In this document: one piece after another, positions 4,542-10,013 of the stretch
Position numbering within the stretch: the stretch's first letter is position 1
Layout of the letters: each line of letters opens with the position of its first letter
DNA from: Coriobacteriia bacterium
GTDB lineage: Bacteria > Actinomycetota > Coriobacteriia > Coriobacteriales > Atopobiaceae
Assembly (NCBI GenBank): GCA_003150175.1
Contig: QAKZ01000035.1
Coordinates: 1 to 10,013 of the forward strand
Direction of reading: 5' to 3'
Length of the DNA: 10,013 nucleotides
The notes under the pieces: model-generated
The model's database searches: none
The model's input: the letters and a program-made list of their open reading frames with translations, nothing else
What the model was told of the DNA's origin: nothing
Position numbers and translations under genes: made by a program

Positions 4542-6185
4542 ATGGCAAAGAAGGACCTCGCCTTGACCAGACGGTCGTTCCTTACGGGCTCGGGCATCGC
4601 CGGCGCGCTTGCGCTCTCGGCGTGCTCGAGCGCGGGCGCGGGCGACGACGGTGCCGCCGCCTCCGGCTCGGGGGTCGACCCCTCGCGCCAGGTGACCATC
4701 GCCATGAGCACGACCAACGAGCCCGACGCCGGTTTCGACCCGTGCGTGGCCTGGGGCTGCGGCGAGCACGTCCATGAGCCTCTCATCCAGTCCACCCTCA
4801 TCCACACGACCGAGGACATGGGCTTCGAGTGCGACCTCGCGACGTCCTACGAGTGCTCGGACGACAAGCTCACTTGGACGTTCAAGCTTCGCGACGACGC
4901 CAAGTTCTCCGACGGCGAGCCCGTGCGCGCCTCCGACGCCGCCTTCACGCTGAACACGATCCGCGGCTCGAAGAACGCTCAGGCCGACCTCTCCATGGTC
5001 GAGGACGCCTCCGCCCCCGACGGCACCACGCTGGTCGTAAAGCTCTCCAAGCCCTACAACGCCCTTCTGTACACCCTCGCCGTCGTGGGCATCGTGCCCG
5101 AGCACGCGTACGGTCCCGACTACGGCCAAAAGCCCATCGGGTCCGGGCGCTACGTGCTTACCCAGTGGGACCGCGGGCAGCAGGTCATCCTCGACGCGAA
5201 CCCCTCCTACTACGGCGAGAAGCCCCAGATCGAGCGCGTGGTCGTCGTCTTCATGGAGGAGGACGCCGCCCTCGCGGCGGCGAAGTCCGGCCAGGTGGAC
5301 ATGGCCTACACCTCGGCGACGCTCGCCGACCAGCAGGTGAGCGGCTATACGCTGGAGTCCTACGACACCGTCGACTCGCGCGGCGTGCAGCTGCCGGTCG
5401 TGCCCGCGGGCGCCGAGCGCGAGGACGGCCCCAACACGTACCCCGCCGGAAACGACGTCACCTGCAACCTCGAGGTCCGACAGGCCGCGAACCTCGCGGT
5501 CGACCGCCAGGCGATCATCGACGACGTGCTGGGCGGCCACGGGTCGGTGGCCTACAGCATCGGCGACGGCCTTCCGTGGGCGAGCGCGGACATGCGCTGC
5601 GACTACGCGCCCGACCGCGCCCGCGCGCTGCTCGAGGGGGCCGGCTGGAAGCTCGGCGACGACGGGGTCTACGCGCGCGACGGCCTTGCGTGCGCCTTCG
5701 ACCTCTACTACGCCGCGGGCGACTCGGTCCGCCAGGCCATGGCGCACGCCCTCGCCGACCAGCTCGGCCAGGTGGGCATTCGGGTGACGCCCCGGGGCGG
5801 CAGCTGGGACGACCTGTATCCCCACGAGTTCAGCGACCCCATCATGTGGGGCTGGGGCTCGAACTCGCCCTCCGACGTCTACGAGCTCAACAGCTCCAAG
5901 GGCACCATGAACTACGCCTGCTACGAGAACGCCCAGGTGGACGCGTATCTTGACGAGGCGCTGGCGGCAGACACCGTCGAGGACTCCTGGCCCCTGTGGC
6001 AGAAGGCCGAGTGGGACGGCCAGACGGGCGTGGCCCCGCAGGGCGACGCGACCTGGCTGTGGCTCGCCAACGTGAGCCACCTCTACTGGAAGCGGGAAGG
6101 GCTCAAGGTCGCCCGCCAGAAGCTCCAGCCCCACGGCCACGGCTGGTCGATCCTGAACAACGTCGACCGCTGGAGCTGGGAGTAG
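4542..6185 (+). CDS. ABC transporter substrate-binding lipoprotein, peptide/nickel (SBP_bac_5) family, probable nickel
   Basis: This is an extracytoplasmic binding protein of the NikA/OppA/DppA fold, 547 residues. The signal peptide has a twin-arginine TRRSFL (9-14), a hydrophobic stretch and lipobox LSAC with Cys28, so export by Tat and lipid anchoring are expected. A low-complexity Gly/Ala/Ser linker follows (29-46). Family features include the DGEPVRASDAAFTLNTI region, the PIGSGRYVL segment and VRQAANLAVDRQAIIDDVLGG. Possible metal ligands are CGEHVH (73-78), with Cys68 nearby, and the C-terminal PHGHGW (530-535). Nickel, free or as a chelate, is inferred from these and from the adjacent NPN genes; a peptide or nickelophore substrate is not excluded. 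The start ATG at 4542 has AAGGA 6 nt upstream; an in-frame start at 4464 would put the signal peptide far from the N-terminus. It is the first gene of the five-gene operon. Confidence 0.88.
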   Translation: MAKKDLALTRRSFLTGSGIAGALALSACSSAGAGDDGAAASGSGVDPSRQVTIAMSTTNEPDAGFDPCVAWGCGEHVHEPLIQSTLIHTTEDMGFECDLATSYECSDDKLTWTFKLRDDAKFSDGEPVRASDAAFTLNTIRGSKNAQADLSMVEDASAPDGTTLVVKLSKPYNALLYTLAVVGIVPEHAYGPDYGQKPIGSGRYVLTQWDRGQQVILDANPSYYGEKPQIERVVVVFMEEDAALAAAKSGQVDMAYTSATLADQQVSGYTLESYDTVDSRGVQLPVVPAGAEREDGPNTYPAGNDVTCNLEVRQAANLAVDRQAIIDDVLGGHGSVAYSIGDGLPWASADMRCDYAPDRARALLEGAGWKLGDDGVYARDGLACAFDLYYAAGDSVRQAMAHALADQLGQVGIRVTPRGGSWDDLYPHEFSDPIMWGWGSNSPSDVYELNSSKGTMNYACYENAQVDAYLDEALAADTVEDSWPLWQKAEWDGQTGVAPQGDATWLWLANVSHLYWKREGLKVARQKLQPHGHGWSILNNVDRWSWE

Positions 6186-6186
6186 C

Positions 6187-7221
6187 GTGAGCGCTTTTGC
6201 CCGCATGCGCCCGTCCGTCCCCGGCACCCGCCGCCTGCCGCGCTGGGCGGGCCGGGCGGCGCGGCTCGTCTTGCTGCTCGTTGCCACGAGCATGGCGACG
6301 TTTGCCCTGGTGGCCGCCTCACCGATAGACCCGGTGAAGGCAAACCTCGGCCAGGCCGCCTACGCGCAGATGGGCGAGGCGCAGCGCGCCCAGCTCGCCG
6401 AGTACTGGGGCGCGACGACGCCCCTTCCCGTGCGCTACGCGCACTGGGCCGTCTCGGCGCTTCGCGGGGACTTCGGCCAGAGCCTGCGCTTCGGGCGCCC
6501 GGTCGTGGAGGTCGTGGGCGAGCGCTTCGCGAACTCTGCGGCCCTTATGGCGTCCGCCTGGCTGCTCGCGGGTGTCCTCGGCCTCGCGCTCGGGGTGCTC
6601 GCCGGCTCGCGGCGGGGGAGCCGCGCCGACCGGGCGATCTGCTGCGTGTGCTACGCGCTCTCGTCGATGCCGTCGTTTTGGCTCGGCCTCGTGGCGCTCA
6701 TGCTCTTCTCGGTGTGGCTCGGGTGGTTTCCCTTGGGCTTCTCGGTGCCCATAGGCGTGGACGCGGCGCAGGTCTCGTGGGCGCAGAAGCTCCACCACCT
6801 CGTCCTCCCCGCGCTCGTTCTGGGGGTTGCCAACGCGCCGGGCATCGCGCTCCACACGCGCCAAAAGACGATCGACGTCCTGGGCAGCGAGTACGCGCGC
6901 TTCGCGCGAAGCCGGGGCGAGAAGGGTGCGCAGGTGCTCCTTCGCCACGGCCTTCGCAACCTCGTGCTCCCCGCCGTCACCATCGAATGCGCGTCGGTGA
7001 GCGAGGTCTTCGGAGGCTCGGTGCTCGTGGAGCAGGTCTTCTCGTACCCGGGGCTCGGCCAGGCGGCCGTGACGGCCGGGCTCGGCGGCGACGCCCCGCT
7101 CCTCGTGGCGATCGCGCTCGTGTCTGCCTGCGTCGTCTTTGCGGGCAACGCGTGCGCAGACGTGCTCTACGCCCTCATCGACCCGAGGATCCGCGAGGGA
7201 AGGGGGTCGCGCGATGCGTAG
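6187..7221 (+). CDS. nikB: ABC transporter permease, NikB/OppB/DppB type
   Basis: This is the first membrane subunit of the importer, 344 residues. A first transmembrane helix (about 27-46) is followed by the extracytoplasmic region typical of OppB/NikB proteins (LPVRYAHWAVSALRGDFGQSL, the family's variant of GDLGxS). Further helices follow, and the EAA-type loop that contacts the ATPase is about 230-260 (SEYARFARSRGEKGAQVLLRHGLRN). The end VLYALIDPRIR is typical of the family. The GTG start at 6187 follows the binding-protein stop after 1 nt, with GGGAG just upstream inside that gene; an in-frame ATG at 6205 is possible. The last 8 bp overlap the next permease gene. The symbol follows the nickel interpretation, and the sequence alone does not separate NikB from OppB/DppB. 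Confidence 0.88.
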   Translation: MSAFARMRPSVPGTRRLPRWAGRAARLVLLLVATSMATFALVAASPIDPVKANLGQAAYAQMGEAQRAQLAEYWGATTPLPVRYAHWAVSALRGDFGQSLRFGRPVVEVVGERFANSAALMASAWLLAGVLGLALGVLAGSRRGSRADRAICCVCYALSSMPSFWLGLVALMLFSVWLGWFPLGFSVPIGVDAAQVSWAQKLHHLVLPALVLGVANAPGIALHTRQKTIDVLGSEYARFARSRGEKGAQVLLRHGLRNLVLPAVTIECASVSEVFGGSVLVEQVFSYPGLGQAAVTAGLGGDAPLLVAIALVSACVVFAGNACADVLYALIDPRIREGRGSRDA

Positions 7222-8125
7222 CCCCGATGCTTGGGCGGGCGCGGTCGACGGCATTGCCGCGGAAGGGTCGCGCCAGCCCCCGATCCTTCACGCCGCCGAG
7301 GTCTCGCTCTCGGGAAACCGCAGGAGGACGGTTGCGCGCCTGGTCGCCGCGTGCGCACTGCTTCTCCTCGTCGTCGTGTGCGGGGGCGTCCTGCGCCCGC
7401 AGGCCACGGCGACCGACTTTGCCCAAAAGAACCTCGCGCCGTGCCTCGCCCATCTGTTCGGGACCGACTGGATGGGGCGCGATATGCTCGCCCGCACGGT
7501 CACGGGCCTCTCGACCTCGGTTTGGGTGGGCCTTGCAGCATCGGTCTGCTCGGGAGCGATCGCGCTTGTGCTCGCGCTCGTCTCGGCACTCGGCGGACAG
7601 GCGGCGGACGCCGTCGTGGGATGGCTCGTCGACCTGGTGATGGGAGTGCCCCATATGGTGCTACTCATCCTCGTGAGCTATGGCCTCGGCCGTGGCTTCT
7701 GGGGCGTGACGCTGGCGGTCGCCCTCACGCACTGGGGAAGCCTCGCCCGCGTCCTTCGCGCCGAGGCCATCCAGATCCGCGACCAGCCCTACCTGCGGCT
7801 CGCGCAGGCAGCGGGCGCCTCGAGGTCCCGCATCGCCTTCGCGCACGTGATGCCCGCGGTCTTGCCCCAGCTCATCGTGGGTCTTGTCGTCGCCTTCCCG
7901 CACGCGATCCTCCACGAGGCGTCGATCACCTTCCTCGGCTTCGGCCTCGGCGCGGACGAGCCGGCCATCGGGGTGATCCTGTCCGAGGCGATGCAGTACC
8001 TCTCGATGGGTTACTGGTGGCTCGCGGTGCTCCCGGGCCTCGCGCTCGTGGCCGTGGTGCTCGTCTTCGACAGGCTCGGTTCTTCTTTGCGCGACTTGGT
8101 CGCGCCCGACTCGACGCAGGCGTAG
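7214..8125 (+). CDS. nikC: ABC transporter permease, NikC/OppC/DppC type
   Basis: This is the second membrane subunit, 303 residues. A cytoplasmic N-terminus of about 40 residues precedes the first transmembrane helix (VARLVAACALLLLVVVCGGVL). The family hallmark HLFGTDWMGRDMLARTVTGLSTSVWVG (near residues 80-110) matches the HLLGTDxxGRD motif of OppC/NikC proteins. The EAA loop is EAIQIRDQPYLRLAQAAGASRSRI with HVMPAVLPQLI after it. LHEASITFLGFGL and the closing DRLGSSLRDLVAP are also typical. The start ATG at 7214 has AAGGGGG 7 nt upstream and overlaps the nikB end by 8 bp (stop TAG at 7219-7221). It pairs with NikB to form the channel. Confidence 0.88.
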   Translation: MRSPDAWAGAVDGIAAEGSRQPPILHAAEVSLSGNRRRTVARLVAACALLLLVVVCGGVLRPQATATDFAQKNLAPCLAHLFGTDWMGRDMLARTVTGLSTSVWVGLAASVCSGAIALVLALVSALGGQAADAVVGWLVDLVMGVPHMVLLILVSYGLGRGFWGVTLAVALTHWGSLARVLRAEAIQIRDQPYLRLAQAAGASRSRIAFAHVMPAVLPQLIVGLVVAFPHAILHEASITFLGFGLGADEPAIGVILSEAMQYLSMGYWWLAVLPGLALVAVVLVFDRLGSSLRDLVAPDSTQA

Positions 8126-8134
8126 GGGGTGGCT

Positions 8135-9124
8135 ATGGAACATAAACCGACAAGGGGTGAGGCGATGCCGGTGTCGCAAGAGCCTGAGCGCGCGGCCGCT
8201 CCGGATGTCCCGCACACGGACGTCGAGACCCACCATCACCACAGCCACGCCTTGGTTTCGCGCCACGTGGGCGGCCATCACCTCCTGAGCGTCGAGGGGC
8301 TGAGCGTCTCCTTTACCATGTACGACCCGAATGCACCTTTTTGGCGCGCCGGTCGCGTACGCAGCGAAGTTCTGCACGACCTCTCGCTCAGCGTTCACGT
8401 GGGCGAGATCCTGGCCGTGGTGGGGGCGAGCGGCTCCGGAAAGACCGTGCTCGCCGACGCGCTCATGGGCCGCTGGGACCAGAACATGGAGGTGCGCGGC
8501 CGCATATGGTTCGACGGAGTCCAGAAGGACGCCGACTCGCTGTCCGCGCTCGCGGGCCACGGGATCTCGCTTGTGCCCCAGGGCGTGGGTAACCTCGACC
8601 CGCTCATGCGCGTGGGCGAGCAGGTTCGCGGGGTCGCCCGCGGAGCCACGAGGGAGGCCCGCCGCGCCGACGCCGAGCGCAGGGCGGCCCGGCAACGCGA
8701 GCTCTTCTTGGCCTATGGGCTTGATTCTCGGGTGGAGCGGATGTATCCCCATGAGCTCTCCGGGGGCATGGCGCGCCGGGTGCTCCTCATGTGCGCCCTC
8801 ATGGACGAGCCGAGGCTCATCATTGCCGATGAGCCGACGCCCGGGCTCGACCTCGACCTGGCGGTCCATGCCCTCGATGACCTGCGCGGCTTTGCCGATG
8901 CGGGCGGCGGCGTGCTCCTGATCACGCACGATATCGAGCTTGCCCTGCGCGTGGCGGACCGCGTGGCGGTGTTTAGCGACGGCACCATCGTCGAGGAGAC
9001 GGGAGTCGAGAACTTTGCTTCCGCAGGCACGCTGCGCCACCCGTTCTCGAGGGCGCTTTGGCGCGCGATGCCGGGGCACGAGTTCGCTGTCGCCGCGGGC
9101 GCGGCGGGGGAAGGGGACGAATGA
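8135..9124 (+). CDS. nikD: ABC transporter ATPase, NikD/OppD/DppD type, with His-rich N-terminal extension
   Basis: This is the first ATPase subunit, 329 residues from ATG 8135. Walker A GASGSGKT is at 97-104, the Q-loop region SLVPQGVGNLDPLM follows, the signature LSGGM is at 208-212 and Walker B LIIADE is at 228-233. The H-loop is LLITHD, and the tail HPFSRALWRAMP matches the oligopeptide/nickel HPY motif. The C-terminus is short, without the Cys-rich cluster some OppD proteins have. Unusually, residues 27-49 before the ATPase domain hold nine His, including HHHHSH (33-38), a likely nickel-binding segment. Two starts have good ribosome sites: ATG 8135 (GGGGG 5 nt upstream) and ATG 8165 (AAGGGG 7 nt upstream, 319 residues); GTG 8129 is less likely. 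Both ATG starts keep the His segment. Its TGA overlaps the next ATG (ATGA). Confidence 0.88.
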   Translation: MEHKPTRGEAMPVSQEPERAAAPDVPHTDVETHHHHSHALVSRHVGGHHLLSVEGLSVSFTMYDPNAPFWRAGRVRSEVLHDLSLSVHVGEILAVVGASGSGKTVLADALMGRWDQNMEVRGRIWFDGVQKDADSLSALAGHGISLVPQGVGNLDPLMRVGEQVRGVARGATREARRADAERRAARQRELFLAYGLDSRVERMYPHELSGGMARRVLLMCALMDEPRLIIADEPTPGLDLDLAVHALDDLRGFADAGGGVLLITHDIELALRVADRVAVFSDGTIVEETGVENFASAGTLRHPFSRALWRAMPGHEFAVAAGAAGEGDE

Positions 9125-9756
9125 GCCTTCAGGCGCGTGGGCTGGGCTTCGCCTATCCTTGCGGGCGCGAGCTGTTCTCCGGCCTCGATTTTGATCTCGA
9201 CCCCGGCGAGCGAGTGGCTATCCTGGGCCCCTCCGGCACCGGGAAGACGACGCTGTGCCGGCTGCTCTCCGGGTTTTTGCCGCCGTCGGCGGGCGAGGTC
9301 CTCGTGGACGGCGACCCGCTCGTTCCCGTGGGACACCTGCGCGGCTGCGCAAGCCCGGTCCAGCTCCTTTGGCAGCACCCTGATCAGGCGTTCGACCCCA
9401 GGATGCGCCTGGGAAGGAGCCTGTCTGAGGTTCCCGGTGCAGATGAGCAACTCCTGGATGAGCTTCTTTCCGCCTTCGACGCGCGCAAAGAATGGCTCGC
9501 GCGCCGACCGAACGAGCTGTCCGGCGGCGAGCTCATGCGCCTGGCGATGGTCCGCGCGCTCGCATGCAGGCCTCGCTACCTCATCGCCGACGAGTCCACG
9601 GCTATGCTCGACGCCGTGACGCAGGCCGAGCTCTGGCACGTGCTCATGGACCTGCAGGAGCGCGACGGCTGGGGGCTCGCCCTCGTCTCACACTCGCCTG
9701 CCCTTGTCTCGCGCGTGGCCACCCGGACCTTCTTGCTAGCAGACGCCGGCAAGTAA
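9121..9756 (+). CDS. nikE: ABC transporter ATPase, NikE/OppF/DppF type
   Basis: This is the second ATPase subunit, 211 residues. Walker A GPSGTGKTT is at 36-44, the Q-loop region LLWQHPDQAFDPRM at about 82-95, signature LSGGE at 133-137, Walker B YLIADE at about 153-158, and the switch His in ALVSHS near 191. It is shorter than typical NikE/OppF (about 260-330 residues): it ends soon after the H-loop (FLLADAGK) and has no C-terminal HPY segment, so it is a minimal ATPase. The start ATG 9121 overlaps the nikD stop by 4 bp and has AAGGGG just upstream; an in-frame ATG at 9058 lies inside nikD and is not needed. It is the last gene of the operon, and no clear plus-strand terminator follows. Confidence 0.88.
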   Translation: MSLQARGLGFAYPCGRELFSGLDFDLDPGERVAILGPSGTGKTTLCRLLSGFLPPSAGEVLVDGDPLVPVGHLRGCASPVQLLWQHPDQAFDPRMRLGRSLSEVPGADEQLLDELLSAFDARKEWLARRPNELSGGELMRLAMVRALACRPRYLIADESTAMLDAVTQAELWHVLMDLQERDGWGLALVSHSPALVSRVATRTFLLADAGK

Positions 9757-9777
9757 TAACCCGGTCCCATCCGCACG

Positions 9778-9811
9778 AAAAAAGGCCGCCGCCCCAAAGG
9801 GCGACGACCTT
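9778..9811 (-). terminator. Intrinsic terminator of the GGGtGRT-family gene
   Basis: On the minus strand, a 13-bp stem (9811-9799 with 9794-9782; pairs A-U and G-C with two G-U) and a 4-nt loop are followed by a run of six U (A-run at 9778-9783). It lies about 31 nt after the stop codon at 9843-9845. On the plus strand the two G-U pairs become C-A mismatches and no U-run follows, so it should act poorly as terminator for nikE. Confidence 0.85.
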
Positions 9812-9842
9812 ACAATCCTTGGTTCGCGGATGCGAAGAAGGA

Positions 9843-10013
9843 CTAGGCGTTCAGAGCGGCGTCGACGGCAACGGCGCAGGCGACGGTGGCGCCGACCATC
9901 GGGTTGTTGCCCATGCCGATGAGGCCCATCATGTCGACGTGCGCGGGCACCGAGGAGGAGCCGGCGAACTGGGCGTCGGAGTGCATGCGGCCCATGGTGT
10001 CGGTCATGCCGTA
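9843..10013 (-). CDS. GGGtGRT-family protein, C-terminal fragment (runs off window)
   Basis: The last 56 residues of a protein are read on the minus strand in an unbroken frame from the window edge to TAG at 9843-9845. The segment SYGMTDTMGRMHSDAQFAG-type start (here YGMTDTMGRMHSDAQFAGSS), then VPAHVDMMGLIGMGNNPMVGATVA, matches what I know of the C-terminus of GGGtGRT proteins (Pfam family named for its GGGtGRT motif, about 330 residues, common in anaerobic Firmicutes and Coriobacteriia, function unknown). The name-giving motif itself lies upstream, outside the window. It is convergent with the nickel importer operon and has its own terminator. No functional link with lar/nik is evident. Confidence 0.85.
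   Translation of the reverse strand, partial: YGMTDTMGRMHSDAQFAGSSSVPAHVDMMGLIGMGNNPMVGATVACAVAVDAALNA

Noticed and set aside
4500..6293. 597-codon open frame antisense to the substrate-binding protein
   Set aside because: Long antisense frames are expected in GC-rich genes with strong codon bias; the translation is low-complexity and shows no domain.
7661..9079. 472-codon open frame antisense to nikC and nikD
   Set aside because: Same codon-bias artefact; the sense strand carries clear ABC permease and ATPase motifs.
9817..9841. Hairpin CCTT..TTCGC/GCGAA..AAGG near the GGGtGRT stop
   Set aside because: Only short stems separated by an internal loop, no U-run on either strand; the terminator at 9778-9811 explains the site better.

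Overview
The window is GC-rich with strong G/C third-position bias. Its gene content (short lar cofactor operon, Opp-like nickel importer, GGGtGRT-family neighbour) suggests a high-GC anaerobic actinobacterium, most likely a member of Coriobacteriia such as an Olsenella/Collinsella/Atopobiaceae relative. The taxonomic call is inference from gene content and base composition, not from a marker gene.

Left edge (1-722). This part holds the C-terminal part of a DUF3800-family gene. It is cut off by a perfect 121-bp inverted repeat: 1-121 is the reverse complement of 189-309, with a 67-bp spacer. The palindrome is either a fold-back assembly/amplification artefact at a contig end or a real inverted duplication. 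A gene-free stretch of about 180 bp follows (542-720). It carries several compensable stems and looks like a structured RNA downstream of the DUF3800 gene, resembling in position the DUF3800-associated RNA motifs described by comparative genomics.

Minus-strand operon (4338 down to 721): larE, larB, larC, then a TetR-family regulator. The three Lar proteins make the nickel-pincer nucleotide (NPN) cofactor from nicotinic acid adenine dinucleotide. LarB carboxylates and hydrolyses it, LarE converts the carboxylates to thiocarboxylates, and LarC inserts nickel using CTP. Genes overlap by 8 and 4 bp, and the tetR start codon directly abuts the larC stop. No larA (lactate racemase) is present, so the enzyme that uses the cofactor lies elsewhere.

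Plus-strand operon (4542-9756), divergent from lar: a Tat-type lipoprotein substrate-binding protein, two permeases and two ATPases of the peptide/nickel (Opp/Dpp/Nik) ABC family. The genes are packed with gaps or overlaps of at most about 10 bp. Because of the context, and the histidine clusters in the ATPase and binding protein, it is read as the nickel importer feeding NPN synthesis. The 203-bp divergent intergenic region contains a perfect 10-bp + 10-bp dyad with a 12-bp spacer, the best candidate operator for the TetR protein.

Right edge (9757-10013). A convergent minus-strand gene for a GGGtGRT-family protein enters from the right. It ends in a strong intrinsic terminator whose G-U pairs make it work mainly on the minus strand. 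All functional calls are from reading the sequence; no database search was run.
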